Assembly (NCBI RefSeq): GCF_022440845.1 | Contig: NZ_JAKNTO010000001.1 | Location: forward strand, 3,472,001 to 3,536,000 | DNA length: 64,000 nt | Reading direction: 5' to 3' | Source of the DNA: Ruminococcus sp. OA3 | GTDB taxonomy: Bacteria; Bacillota; Clostridia; Lachnospirales; Lachnospiraceae | Shown here: piece by piece, positions 53,250 through 62,309 of the stretch | How the letters are laid out: each line of letters opens with the position of its first letter | Position numbering within the stretch: the stretch's first letter is position 1 | The notes under the pieces: model-generated | Told to the model about the DNA's origin: nothing | Seen by the model: the letters and a program-made list of their open reading frames with translations, nothing else | Database searches by the model: none | Translations under genes and position numbers: made by a program

Positions 53250-54121
53250 CCGATCTTGCCATAGCAGTGCGGCCTGCGGTCCCGGTAGAGTCCCCACTCC
53301 AGCCGGCAGTCCGCCGCCTGCCTCAGATCGATTTCGGAGATCAGGATCTCCTCTTTATCTCTGGATGCCTGTTGAACAACCTCCCCAACTTCATCCGTAA
53401 CAAAAGAGGAACCATAAAACAGAAGAGAAGAACACTGTCCGCCATTCTCGGCGTGGGGTTTCACTTCCTCAAGACCGATCCGGTTCGCGGCGATCACCGG
53501 CACGATATTGGCAGCCGCATGCCCCTGCATGGTCCGCCGCCAGTGCGGCATACTGTCGCAGTCCAGGATCGGTTCACTGCCGATAGCCGTCGGATACAGC
53601 AAAAGCTCCGCTCCCATCAGTGCCATACATCTGGCAGTCTCCGGGAACCACTGGTCCCAGCATATGCCTACACCGACCGTACCAAATTTAGTCTTCCACA
53701 CTCTAAATCCCGTGTTTCCGGGTGAAAAATAGAATTTTTCCTGATAATAATGGTCATCCGGAATATGTGTCTTGCGGTAAACCCCCAGTATACTGCCGTC
53801 GGCGTCTATCACCGCAACCGTATTATACAGGCAGTTCCCATCCTGCTCGTAAAAGCTGACAGGGATTACCACGCCGAGCTCACGCGCCGTCTGCTGGAAA
53901 TGGAGCACTGCGTCATTCTCCATCACCGGTTTGGCGAACCTGTAATAACTGTACCGCCGTTCCTGGCAGAAGTACTGCCGTTCAAACAATTCCGGCAGTA
54001 GGATAATTCCCGCCCCCAATGCGGCTGCTTCCCGTACCATACCATCTGCTTTTTCTATATTTTCCTTTATATCACGGCTGCAGCTCATCTGCACCGCTGC
54101 CGCTGTCACTGCTCCTGTCAT
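53243..54121 (-). CDS. aguB: N-carbamoylputrescine amidase
   Basis: A 292-residue nitrilase-family enzyme that hydrolyses N-carbamoylputrescine to putrescine, CO2 and ammonia. The catalytic triad is visible as Glu in LLPELFERQYF, Lys in YRKTHIPDD and Cys in GVGICWDQWFPE. It is the last gene of the polyamine operon, 6 bp after aguA. Confidence 0.96.
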   Translation of the reverse strand: MTGAVTAAAVQMSCSRDIKENIEKADGMVREAAALGAGIILLPELFERQYFCQERRYSYYRFAKPVMENDAVLHFQQTARELGVVIPVSFYEQDGNCLYNTVAVIDADGSILGVYRKTHIPDDHYYQEKFYFSPGNTGFRVWKTKFGTVGVGICWDQWFPETARCMALMGAELLLYPTAIGSEPILDCDSMPHWRRTMQGHAAANIVPVIAANRIGLEEVKPHAENGGQCSSLLFYGSSFVTDEVGEVVQQASRDKEEILISEIDLRQAADCRLEWGLYRDRRPHCYGKIGQ

Positions 54122-54127
54122 AAGACT

Positions 54128-55264
54128 TCACACTCCTTCCTGCACTGCACCGTACCTTTTGCGGCACGAATCTGGAATCTGCTGAGTGATGCAATGGATA
54201 TTGCCGCCGCCCAGCAGGATATCCCGGGCATATACTGGTTCCACGTTCCGTTCTGGAAACAGTTTTCCCAGAAGTTCCACTGCCCCCTGATCATGCTCGT
54301 CTCCGAACTGCGGAACAACGATACTGTCATTGGCAATATAAAAATTCACATAGCTTGCCGCCAGCCGTTCACCCTCCCGCCGTTCTTCCTCTCCCTCTTC
54401 GTAAACATATCCCGGCAGATCTTCCGCCGTGACACATACGGGAACTTTGGGAACCGGCAGGCGGTGTATGAGAAGCTGCCTTCCTCTGGCATCCGTCTGA
54501 CTCTCCAGCACTTCCAGACAGCTCCTGGAATAGCGGTACTGGGGATCGCTTTCATCGTCAGTCCACGCCAGCACGACCTCGCCCGGGCGCACGAAAGCAC
54601 AGACATTGTCCACATGCTCGTTCGTCTCGTCCTGCCAGATCCCATGGGGCAGCCAGATGATTTTTCGAGCCCCCAGCCACATCCCCAGCTGTTCTTCAAT
54701 CTCCTGCCTGGTAAGATTTGGATTGCGCCCCTCACTCAGCAGACATGCCTCCGTGACCAGCACCGTACCCTCCCCGTCGCTGTGGATGGCTCCTCCTTCC
54801 AGTACAAAAGGATGGGCATCATAGCATTCAATTTTCAATTTCCTGCAAAAGGCGGATGCCACCTGGTCATCCCGCTCCCAGTGGTCGTACAGCCCGTCGG
54901 CTTCTCCGCCCCAGGCGTTGAATCTCCAGTCGACGCCGCGCAGTTCCCCTGCGTCATTGATCACGAAGGTAGGACCCGTATCTCTCGCCCAGGCATCGTC
55001 TGTCTCTATCTCGATAATCTGTACCTGCCCGGGCAGCATACTGCGTGCCTGATCGAAATGGGCTCTGTCCGTCAGCATATAGACAGTTTCACTGCGCGCG
55101 ATGATCTTTGCCACCTCAGCAAATACCTTCTGTGCGGCTCTGGCTTTGAAAGGCCACGAACCCGGCCGCACCGGCCATACCATCATACAGCCCTGATGGT
55201 GCTCAAATTCCCCCGGCATGATGAAACCATCTTCCCGGGGGTTTTTCATGTTATCAAAAGCCAC
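54128..55264 (-). CDS. aguA: Agmatine deiminase
   Basis: A 378-residue guanidino-group hydrolase that turns agmatine into N-carbamoylputrescine and ammonia. The catalytic Cys is in the C-terminal [13 protein letters not shown], and the earlier [14 protein letters not shown] and [17 protein letters not shown] segments are the family substrate and active-site loops. It starts 15 bp after the decarboxylase gene. Confidence 0.97.
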   Translation of the reverse strand: MAFDNMKNPREDGFIMPGEFEHHQGCMMVWPVRPGSWPFKARAAQKVFAEVAKIIARSETVYMLTDRAHFDQARSMLPGQVQIIEIETDDAWARDTGPTFVINDAGELRGVDWRFNAWGGEADGLYDHWERDDQVASAFCRKLKIECYDAHPFVLEGGAIHSDGEGTVLVTEACLLSEGRNPNLTRQEIEEQLGMWLGARKIIWLPHGIWQDETNEHVDNVCAFVRPGEVVLAWTDDESDPQYRYSRSCLEVLESQTDARGRQLLIHRLPVPKVPVCVTAEDLPGYVYEEGEEERREGERLAASYVNFYIANDSIVVPQFGDEHDQGAVELLGKLFPERNVEPVYARDILLGGGNIHCITQQIPDSCRKRYGAVQEGV

Positions 55265-55279
55265 AAGATATCTCCTTTT

Positions 55280-56401
55280 CTATGAAAGTCTTCCTTTGAA
55301 ATCCTCATATCCGAAAGTCCTGACGATCCGGCAGCTGCCCTCCCCGTCCATCACTGCGATTGCCGGCAGCGGTATGCCGTTGAACGTATTATTTTTCACC
55401 ATGGAATAAATGGCCATATCCTCAAAATACAGTTTATCCCCCACTGATACCGGGTGTTTAAAAGAATAATCCCCGATGACATCTCCCGCCAGACACGTAT
55501 TGGAAGACAACCGGTACGTGTATGGCTGCTCCCCTGCCTCATACGCATCGCGCAGAGGCGGACGGTACGGCATCTCCAGTACATCCGGCATATGACAGGC
55601 GGCAGAGGCATCCAGGATCAGTGTCTGAATACCATTGTCCACGATGTCCAGCACCTCCGTCACCAGATAGCCGGCATTCAAAGCGACTGCCTCCCCCGGT
55701 TCCAGGTAGATTTCCACATCATACGTTTCCCTCACGCGGCAAATGCATTCCCTGAGCAGTCTTCGGTCATAATCAGGACGCGTAATGTGATGTCCCCCGC
55801 CCATGTTCAGCCATTTAACCTGATGCAGATATGCTCCGAATCTTTCTTCCACCGCTTCAAGGGTTCTGGCGAGTGCATCGGCGTTCTGCTCACACAGCGT
55901 ATGAAAATGAATCCCGTCGATAAGTGGAAGCAGATCCTCCCGGAAGTTCGCCTTCGTGACACCAAGCCTCGATCCCGGCGCGCACGGATCATAGAGCGCA
56001 TGCTCTCCCTGCGTCGAACACTCCGGATTCACGCGGATACCGATGCTGCCCTCCGGACAGCGTTCCCGGTATTTCAGCAGCTGTGCAAAGGAATTAAAGA
56101 TAATATGATCACAGATTTTTGTGATTTCTTCAAAGTCTGACTCCTTATAAGCCGGAGAGAAGATGTGCGTCTCGCCACCCATCTCCTCATGTCCCAGCCT
56201 TGCCTCATAGAGGCCGCTGGCCGTCGTCCCGCTGATATAGGCTTTGATCAGCGGATACTCATAAAACATGGAAAAGGCTTTCTGTGCCAGCAGAACTTTA
56301 CAGCCTGTCTCCTGCTCCAGACCTCTTAAGATCCTCAGATTTTCTTCCAGTTTTTTTTCGTCCACCACATAGCATGGGGTGGGAAGATCGCAGATCCTCA
56401 T
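55280..56401 (-). CDS. nspC: Carboxynorspermidine/carboxyspermidine decarboxylase
   Basis: A 373-residue fold-III PLP decarboxylase that removes the carboxyl group from carboxyspermidine (or carboxynorspermidine). The N-terminal PTPCYVVDEKKLEENL is typical and the PLP Lys is in LLAQKAFSM; HTLCEQN, GGGHHITRPDYD and EPGEAVAL line the active site. The start at 56401 overlaps the previous stop as ATGA, so the two are coupled. It is the partner of the dehydrogenase encoded just upstream. Confidence 0.95.
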   Translation of the reverse strand: MRICDLPTPCYVVDEKKLEENLRILRGLEQETGCKVLLAQKAFSMFYEYPLIKAYISGTTASGLYEARLGHEEMGGETHIFSPAYKESDFEEITKICDHIIFNSFAQLLKYRERCPEGSIGIRVNPECSTQGEHALYDPCAPGSRLGVTKANFREDLLPLIDGIHFHTLCEQNADALARTLEAVEERFGAYLHQVKWLNMGGGHHITRPDYDRRLLRECICRVRETYDVEIYLEPGEAVALNAGYLVTEVLDIVDNGIQTLILDASAACHMPDVLEMPYRPPLRDAYEAGEQPYTYRLSSNTCLAGDVIGDYSFKHPVSVGDKLYFEDMAIYSMVKNNTFNGIPLPAIAVMDGEGSCRIVRTFGYEDFKGRLS

Positions 56402-57660
56402 CACGCAACCGTCTGCGGATTTTCGCAGACTACCCATGGGAGTCCGAATCGGTTCAGTGCGTCCATATAAGGATCCGGATCAAATTCTTCCACGTTAAAG
56501 ATACCAGGCTTCTGCCATGCTCCGCTTACCACCAGCATGGCTCCGATCATAGCCGGAACACCGGTCGTGTAGGAGACTGCCTGCGATCCGACTTCCCTGT
56601 AGCATTCCTGATGATCGCAGACATTGTAGATATAGATGGTTTTCTCTTTTCCATCCCTGATCCCTGTAAAAATACAGCCGATGTTCGTCTTGCCGACTGT
56701 CCGCGGTCCAAGTGACGCGGGATCCGGCAGCAGCGCTTTTAAAAACTGGATCGGCACAATTTCTTTTCCGTCAAAAGAAACCGGGTCTGTTCTCAGCATC
56801 CCCACATTTTCAAGACATTTCATGTGCGTCAGATAGCTCTGGCCGAATGTCATAAAGAAGCGGATCCTCTTAACCCCCGGAATGTTTTTCGCGAGAGATT
56901 CAATCTCCTCGTGATGAAGAAGATACATGTCTTTCTTACCAACCTCCGGAAAATCATACTCCCTTTTGATACTCATGGGTTCTATCTCAACCCATTTTCC
57001 ATTTTCCCAGTAGGAACCCGGTGCGGATACCTCCCGCAAGTTGATCTCCGGATTGAAGTTTGTCGCAAACGGATAACCGTGGTCGCCGCCGTTGCAGTCC
57101 AGAATATCGATGGAATGAATCTCATCAAAATAGTGTTTCAGTGCATACGCCGTGTACACACTTGTGACACCCGGATCAAATCCGCTGCCTAAAAGCCCTG
57201 TGATCCCTGCTTCTCTGAATTTATCCTGATACGCCCACTGCCAGGAGTAATCAAAGTAAGCCGTAAAGCCAAGTTTCTTACAGCGTGCCTCATAGATTTC
57301 TCTCCAGGCGGGATCTTCCGTATCCTCCGCCTCATAGTTGGCAGTATCGATATAATGTACACCCGTCTCCACACATGCGTCCATGATCGTAAGATCCTGA
57401 TACGGAAGTGCCACATTCAATACGGCATCCGGTTTCCAGTCCCTGATCAGGCTGATCACTTCCTGCGTATTGTCCGCATCTACCTGAGCCGTTTCAATCT
57501 TTGTCTCTGTCTTTGGCTGAAGCTCTTCTTTCAGCGCATCACATTTTTCTTTCGTACGGCTTGCGATCATAATCTCTGTAAATACATCGCTGTTCTGACA
57601 GCATTTGCAGATGGCAACACGCGCCACACCGCCGCATCCGATAATCAATAATCTGCTCAT
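56401..57660 (-). CDS. Carboxyspermidine/carboxynorspermidine dehydrogenase (saccharopine-dehydrogenase family)
   Basis: A 419-residue NADPH-dependent enzyme that joins aspartate semialdehyde to a diamine, giving carboxyspermidine from putrescine. The Rossmann motif IIGCGGVARVAI opens the protein, followed by ASRTKEKC, NVALPYQD, YIDTANYE and GSGFDPGVTSVY, as in the CASDH group of the LYS1/saccharopine family. The start at 57660 has GAGGAGGAAC upstream and overlaps the speE stop. With nspC it makes spermidine without decarboxylated S-adenosylmethionine. Confidence 0.93.
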   Translation of the reverse strand: MSRLLIIGCGGVARVAICKCCQNSDVFTEIMIASRTKEKCDALKEELQPKTETKIETAQVDADNTQEVISLIRDWKPDAVLNVALPYQDLTIMDACVETGVHYIDTANYEAEDTEDPAWREIYEARCKKLGFTAYFDYSWQWAYQDKFREAGITGLLGSGFDPGVTSVYTAYALKHYFDEIHSIDILDCNGGDHGYPFATNFNPEINLREVSAPGSYWENGKWVEIEPMSIKREYDFPEVGKKDMYLLHHEEIESLAKNIPGVKRIRFFMTFGQSYLTHMKCLENVGMLRTDPVSFDGKEIVPIQFLKALLPDPASLGPRTVGKTNIGCIFTGIRDGKEKTIYIYNVCDHQECYREVGSQAVSYTTGVPAMIGAMLVVSGAWQKPGIFNVEEFDPDPYMDALNRFGLPWVVCENPQTVA

Positions 57661-58517
57661 ATTCTGTGTTCCTCCTCTTCCAGTAAATCCTCGACGTACC
57701 GCGGCAGCATAAACGCCCCGATATGCAGGTTCGCCGTATAGTACCATGTCTTCAGTTTCCGTTCCCGCCACTTCTTTCCGTCAAAATCTTTGATCGGGTG
57801 ATATTTTTTCGAGGCGAAGCCGAACAGCCAGTAGCCTGACGGACACGTAGGGATATGTGCCTGATAGACCCGGCTGATCGGAAAGCTTCTGTATACCTTG
57901 CGGTGCATGCTCCGGCATGCCATTTCGTCCTCATCGTAGAATGGACTGCCGTGCTGATATACCATGATGCCGTCCTCCTTCAGAGCACGAAAGCCTGCCC
58001 CGTAAAATTCCTTGGTAAACAATCCTTCCGTATATCCGAACGGATCCGTAGAGTCATTGATGATGATGTCATACACTTCCGTACATTTTCTCAGAAACCG
58101 CAGACCGTCCTCGTGAAAGATCTTCACCCGTTCATCCTCCAGCCCCCGTGTCATATCCGGAAAATACTTCCGGCAGACCTCCATGAACATTTCATCTGGC
58201 TCTACGACGTCAATCTCTTCAATTTCCGGATAATGACAGAACTCACGGGCAACGCCGCCGTCTCCCCCGCCGATGATCAATACCTTCCTGGCATTCGGAT
58301 GCACCGACATGGGTACGTGTGTCACCATCTCATTATAAATAAATTCATCCGCATCGGAGAACAGGATATCTCCGTTCAGCGTCAGGAATCTTCCGAACTC
58401 CGGTGATTCAAAGACATCGATGCGCTGATACTCACTCTCTCCGGAAAACAGCTGCTTCTCCGTTCGGATCGATAATTTCACATTCTGTGTATGTATTTCC
58501 GAAAACCACATTTCCAT
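57657..58517 (-). CDS. speE: Spermidine synthase-family aminopropyltransferase
   Basis: A 286-residue enzyme of the spermidine synthase family, with GGGDGGVAREFCHYP for the decarboxylated-SAM pocket, the acidic DVVEPD, catalytic Asp in INDSTDPFG and the C-terminal PSGYWLFGFAS. The usual acceptor is putrescine, but agmatine or longer amines are possible. No S-adenosylmethionine decarboxylase gene is in the operon. It lies 6 bp after speA and overlaps the dehydrogenase gene by 4 bp. Confidence 0.94.
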   Translation of the reverse strand: MEMWFSEIHTQNVKLSIRTEKQLFSGESEYQRIDVFESPEFGRFLTLNGDILFSDADEFIYNEMVTHVPMSVHPNARKVLIIGGGDGGVAREFCHYPEIEEIDVVEPDEMFMEVCRKYFPDMTRGLEDERVKIFHEDGLRFLRKCTEVYDIIINDSTDPFGYTEGLFTKEFYGAGFRALKEDGIMVYQHGSPFYDEDEMACRSMHRKVYRSFPISRVYQAHIPTCPSGYWLFGFASKKYHPIKDFDGKKWRERKLKTWYYTANLHIGAFMLPRYVEDLLEEEEHRI

Positions 58518-58523
58518 GCCGTA

Positions 58524-59975
58524 TCACTCCTGTATCACATTCAAATTTTCCACTTGCAGATCTTCCGTCCCCTGCAGAGAACAGCCTTTTTCTTTTGCAA
58601 ATATAATATAATCGATAATTTCCTGGGTAATGCGCTCACCAGGAGCCAGAATCGGTATTCCCGGGGGATAACACATCACAAATTCACCACAGACCTGCTG
58701 CTGTGTCTGCTCAATCGGCATCAGCTTCCTTTTTGCATAAAATGCCTTCTGCGGTGAGATCACAACCTCCGGCTGTATATACTCTCCTGCAATCAGGTCG
58801 CTTCCGTCCCTCTCGTATAACCGTTTAATATCAGCCAGTGCTCCCACCAGCCGTTCGATGTCACGGATTCTGTCACCGATGGAAATATAGGCTAAAATGT
58901 TGCCAATATCTCCGAATTCAATCTGAATGTCGTACTCATCCCGCAGCAGATCGTACACTTCGATTCCCGTAAGCCCAATCCCCTGTGTATAGACAGACAG
59001 CTTTGTCACATCAAAATCGTAGACGCTGCCGCCGTTGATCAGCTCTTTTCCATATGCATAGTATCCGCCGATCGCATTGATTTCATTCCGTGCATACTCT
59101 GCCATCTGTACAACCTTCGCAAAGGACTCTCTTCCCCGCAGCGCCAGATTTCTTCTCGAAATGTCAAGGCTTGACAACAGCAGATAAGACGCGCTTGTCG
59201 TCTGCGTCAGGTTGATGATCTGACGGATATACTCTGCATTCATGCTGTCACTTGCCAGCAGGATGGAGCTCTGTGTCAGGCTCCCCCCCGACTTATGCAT
59301 GGATATCGCTGTCATATCAGCTCCTGCCGCCATGCCGGAGACAGGCAGATTCTCACCAAATGATAAATGTGTACCATGAGCTTCATCAACGAGCACTTTC
59401 ATCCCCGCCTCGTGCGCAATCTTTACAATCGAATGCAGATCGGAACAGATACCGTAATAGGTAGGATTGTTGACAAGAACTGCAACTGCATCCGGATTTT
59501 TCCTAATCGCATCTGTGAGCCGGTCCGCCTCCATGCCGAGTGCAATTCCGATTCGCTCCTGTACTTTCATATCGACATATACAGGAACCGCTCCGCACAG
59601 AACAAGTGCATTGATCGCGCTCTTATGCACATTCCTCGGCAGTATGATCTTATCACCGGCTTTGCACACAGACAGTATCATACTCTGTACCGCCGAGGTG
59701 GTCCCTCCCACCATTAAAAACGCATGATCGGATCCGAAAGCCTCTGCCGTCAGCTCCTCCGCCTCCCGTATCACGGAAACAGGATGGCAGAGATTGTCAA
59801 GGGGTTTCATGGAATTCACATCCAGGCTGACACATTTATCACCCAGCAGTTCAGCCAGTTCAGGGTTCCCCCTCCCCCTCTTGTGGCCCGGCACGTCAAA
59901 CGGCACCACTCTTTTTTTTCTTAACACTTCAAGCGCCTCGTAGATTGGCGCTGATGTCTGTCGATTCCTGTTCAT
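58524..59975 (-). CDS. speA: Arginine (or lysine/ornithine) decarboxylase, Bacillus SpeA type
   Basis: A 483-residue fold-I PLP decarboxylase. The PLP Lys is in SMHKSGGSLTQSS (about residue 232), and the N-terminal VPFDVPGHKRGRG, SDHAFLMVGGTTSAV and DEAHGTHL segments are typical of the short Firmicute SpeA/Cad group. Substrate specificity among basic amino acids is not fixed by motif, but the operon partner aguA needs agmatine, so arginine is most likely. It heads the polyamine operon behind a long terminator-containing leader. Confidence 0.93.
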   Translation of the reverse strand: MNRNRQTSAPIYEALEVLRKKRVVPFDVPGHKRGRGNPELAELLGDKCVSLDVNSMKPLDNLCHPVSVIREAEELTAEAFGSDHAFLMVGGTTSAVQSMILSVCKAGDKIILPRNVHKSAINALVLCGAVPVYVDMKVQERIGIALGMEADRLTDAIRKNPDAVAVLVNNPTYYGICSDLHSIVKIAHEAGMKVLVDEAHGTHLSFGENLPVSGMAAGADMTAISMHKSGGSLTQSSILLASDSMNAEYIRQIINLTQTTSASYLLLSSLDISRRNLALRGRESFAKVVQMAEYARNEINAIGGYYAYGKELINGGSVYDFDVTKLSVYTQGIGLTGIEVYDLLRDEYDIQIEFGDIGNILAYISIGDRIRDIERLVGALADIKRLYERDGSDLIAGEYIQPEVVISPQKAFYAKRKLMPIEQTQQQVCGEFVMCYPPGIPILAPGERITQEIIDYIIFAKEKGCSLQGTEDLQVENLNVIQE

Positions 59976-60024
59976 ATTTTCCCCCTTCTGTCTGCCCCAT
60001 ATAAGACGCCGTATGAACTGTTAC

Positions 60025-60057
60025 AAAAAATAAGCAGATGAAAAATTCATCTGCTTA
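60025..60057 (-). terminator. Intrinsic terminator in the speA leader
   Basis: On the minus strand TAAGCAGATGAA and TTCATCTGCTTA (12-bp arms) with a three-base loop, followed by six T residues, 50 bp before the speA start. Confidence 0.9.
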
Positions 60058-60356
60058 CCATCAATCTATCTATTTACGTTTTTTATGCTTTATCCAAATA
60101 GAATTCAAACAGACTGCATTTGTTTTCCGGGTATAAATAGCAAATATAAAGTTACGTACTCTTATTGACCGTTTCACAAGATGATGCGTATTCACGCTGA
60201 TTATAAAGTAATCAACTTATAAAATTTGAGCTTTTAACTCAATCAATAATGCGGCTTCTTATCCGCGCTCGGCAACCGATCCCGCCTGTCCGTCCGGCTT
60301 ATGATTTTGGATCATATATTTGCTTGAAAACAAAATAATCTTATGCTTTCTATAGC
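60058..60356 (-). ncRNA. Leader RNA or small RNA upstream of speA
   Basis: About 300 nt between a promoter-like element and the terminator. A GC-rich core at about 60244-60300 holds three small hairpins on the minus strand: GCC...GGC, CGGTTGCCG, and GCGG-ATAAGAAG-CCGC; further on are TGATTA...TAATCA and GAG...CTC stems. No coding frame is obvious. I could not assign it to a riboswitch family by eye. It could control speA by read-through of the terminator, or be a separate small RNA. Confidence 0.4.
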
Positions 60357-60362
60357 CCCTTT

Positions 60363-60392
60363 ACTTTAACATAAAACAATTTCCCCTGTCAA
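60363..60392 (-). promoter_or_regulatory. Probable promoter upstream of speA
   Basis: On the minus strand TTGACA (60387-60392), an 18-bp spacer and TAAAGT (60363-60368), 28 bp after the stop codon of the ABC-F gene. Confidence 0.5.
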
Positions 60393-60419
60393 CATATTTT
60401 CGCCATGCACCCGCCCATT

Positions 60420-61907
60420 TCAGATCCTGCATACAGACGTTGCTATTTTCTCTGTAAATGCCGCATCGTGCTCCACAAAAAGCAAGGTCGGTTTCCACAG
60501 AAGCAGCAGATCTTCAATCTGTATCCGTGAATACACATCGATAAAATTCAGCGGTTCATCCCAGATGTAAAGATGTGCACTTTCACAGAGGCTCCCTGCA
60601 ATCAGTACTTTTTTCTTCTGCCCCTCGCTGTAGGACTCCATATCTTTTTCAAGCTGAACCCTCGAAAAATCAAGCTTGCGCAGGACAGTCTTAAATAAAT
60701 GCTCTTCAATGCCGGATTCCCGGATATATTCAGAAAGACTTCCTTTAAGATGCGAAGTATCCTGGGATACATAGGAAATCTTCAGTCCACTTCCGACTTT
60801 CAGCTCACCGCGGTATGTGATCTGTTCTCCCAGTATCAATTTTAAGATGCTGGATTTTCCACATCCGTTTTTTCCCTGCACGGAAATGCGCTCGCCTCTT
60901 CTGACGACAAGATTCACACCACTACAGACTTCGTGTTTTCCGTAATACAGTGTGAGATCTTCCGATGAGATCAGGGCATCTTTATGATATAACAGAGGCT
61001 CCATCCTCAGGATATCCGGATCTTCCTGATTTCTCAGAAGCACCTTTTTTTCCTGAATCGCCTGTTCCTGCCGGCGTGCAAGGTTTTTCCTTCTCTGCTG
61101 CATTCGCCTGGATTTTTCGCCGATATAATCCCGGTTCGCTACATGCTGTCCATTTTCCATCGATTTTTTTCCGATTTTGGTGGATTCCACGGCGTCCCCC
61201 CAGCGCTTTGTCCGGTCTGCTGCGGCTGAAAGCCTCCGTATATCTTTTTTCAGCCGCTCATTCTCAGCCAGTTCAAACGCATCCCGCATCTGACGGTTCT
61301 GATACCAGGAGGAAAAGTCTCCTTTCTGTACTTCGATATCCGATCGGTTGAATGCCAGCACATGATCGATACACCCATCCAGAAATGACCGGTCATGTGA
61401 CACCATCAGGAACCCTTTCTGTCTGCGCAGGAAGGCGCTGACGAGCATTCTGGATTCACGGTCCAGATGATTGGTCGGCTCATCGATCAGCAGAAAGTTT
61501 CCCTCCCGCTGGAACAAAACCGCCAGCATTACTTTAGTCTGTTCTCCATAGGACAGTGTATGAAACGGACGATACAGAATATCTTCATCTGCGCCGAGTT
61601 CTGCCATATCTTTTTTCAGTTTCCAGAGCAGCAGTCCGGGTTCCAGACAGTACATTGCGTCTATGGTATCCAGTTCCCTGCCGGTGACGGGATACGGAAA
61701 ATAATCAAAACCGACATCGGCAGTGATACTCCCGCTGTATTCCATCTCACCCATCAGCAGCTTTAAAAATGTTGTCTTTCCCTTACCATTTCGTCCAACA
61801 ACTCCAGTTCTCCAATCCGTATCCACTCTGAATGATACGTTTTGAAATACCGGATCATAACTCTCTTCATACGAAAAGGAAAGATCTGTTACCTGTAGTA
61901 TTGACAT
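60420..61907 (-). CDS. ABC-F ribosomal-protection protein, Lsa/Vga-like
   Basis: A 495-residue protein with two ABC domains and no membrane segment. Domain 1 has Walker A GRNGKGKT (about 38-45), signature LSYGEQTK and Walker B LLIDEPTNHLD; domain 2 has GKNGCGKS, YSEGQKKK and IWDEPLNFID. The linker (about 215-300) is rich in Arg/Lys and is the ribosome-probing arm. The opening YDPVFQNVSFRVDTDWRTG is typical of the Lsa group, which frees ribosomes from lincosamides, streptogramin A and pleuromutilins. The actual spectrum here is unknown. A long leader with a terminator precedes it. Confidence 0.9.
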   Translation of the reverse strand: MSILQVTDLSFSYEESYDPVFQNVSFRVDTDWRTGVVGRNGKGKTTFLKLLMGEMEYSGSITADVGFDYFPYPVTGRELDTIDAMYCLEPGLLLWKLKKDMAELGADEDILYRPFHTLSYGEQTKVMLAVLFQREGNFLLIDEPTNHLDRESRMLVSAFLRRQKGFLMVSHDRSFLDGCIDHVLAFNRSDIEVQKGDFSSWYQNRQMRDAFELAENERLKKDIRRLSAAADRTKRWGDAVESTKIGKKSMENGQHVANRDYIGEKSRRMQQRRKNLARRQEQAIQEKKVLLRNQEDPDILRMEPLLYHKDALISSEDLTLYYGKHEVCSGVNLVVRRGERISVQGKNGCGKSSILKLILGEQITYRGELKVGSGLKISYVSQDTSHLKGSLSEYIRESGIEEHLFKTVLRKLDFSRVQLEKDMESYSEGQKKKVLIAGSLCESAHLYIWDEPLNFIDVYSRIQIEDLLLLWKPTLLFVEHDAAFTEKIATSVCRI

Positions 61908-61926
61908 ATTTTATCCCTCCTGTATC

Positions 61927-62243
61927 ACATGAATCCTTTCCTGGGATTCACGTGCATAGAGTCCGGTGATCCGTACCCTGACACCGAAGCGCTTTTGTAT
62001 GCCAGGGAATTTTGAAGAAATTTCCCGGCATGCAAAAAACGGCTGCAAGAACTAACATTCCTGCAGCCGTCTCCGGAACAAAATACGGCGGACCTTCAGA
62101 CTGAATATCCAGGTGCGGAATGAAATAACATCCTTGCATAAACAGGCATGACAAAAGTACGGGCTCCCGCCGCGTTCTCTTCTTTCATGCGGTTACTTCT
62201 GCAAAAATGTTTATTTCATTCTTTCACCCCTTTTTCGTTTAAT
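61927..62243 (-). ncRNA. Attenuator leader of the ABC-F gene
   Basis: About 320 nt between the promoter and the ABC-F start. On the minus strand there are three hairpins: a terminator (62039-62070), a TGCCGGGAAA/TTCCCTGGCA stem (about 61999-62032) and a CACGTGAATCC/GGATTCATGTG stem (61928-61956) just before the ribosome site. A 68-codon frame (TTG 62154 with GGGAG upstream, end 61948) crosses the terminator, and a shorter one (ATG 62147, MPVYARMLFHSAPGYSV) overlaps it. Either could be the leader peptide whose stalled ribosome prevents termination, as known for other ABC-F genes. Confidence 0.6.
62034..62070 (-). terminator. Intrinsic terminator in the ABC-F leader
   Basis: On the minus strand ACGGCTGCAGGAA and TTCTTGCAGCCGT (arms 62058-62070 and 62039-62051 with one wobble pair) close a six-base loop and lead into six T residues. 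Confidence 0.85.
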
Positions 62244-62249
62244 GTACAA

Positions 62250-62278
62250 AGTCTATCATGTTTTGTCTGGCAAGTCAA
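62250..62278 (-). promoter_or_regulatory. Promoter of the ABC-F gene
   Basis: On the minus strand TTGACT (62273-62278), a 17-bp spacer and TAGACT (62250-62255), about 340 bp before the ABC-F start codon. Confidence 0.7.
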
Positions 62279-62309
62279 CCGGTATGTTATAACACTGCGG
62301 TCAATCAGC

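Noticed and set aside
54194-55285. A 363-codon open frame on the plus strand
   Set aside because: It mirrors aguA, whose motifs and operon context are clear; no ribosome site or domain on the plus strand.
60244-60300. S-box (SAM) riboswitch suggested by CTTATC and CGGCAACC on the plus strand near speA
   Set aside because: The two boxes are only a few bases apart instead of the required spacing, the strand is opposite to speA, and no plus-strand gene follows.
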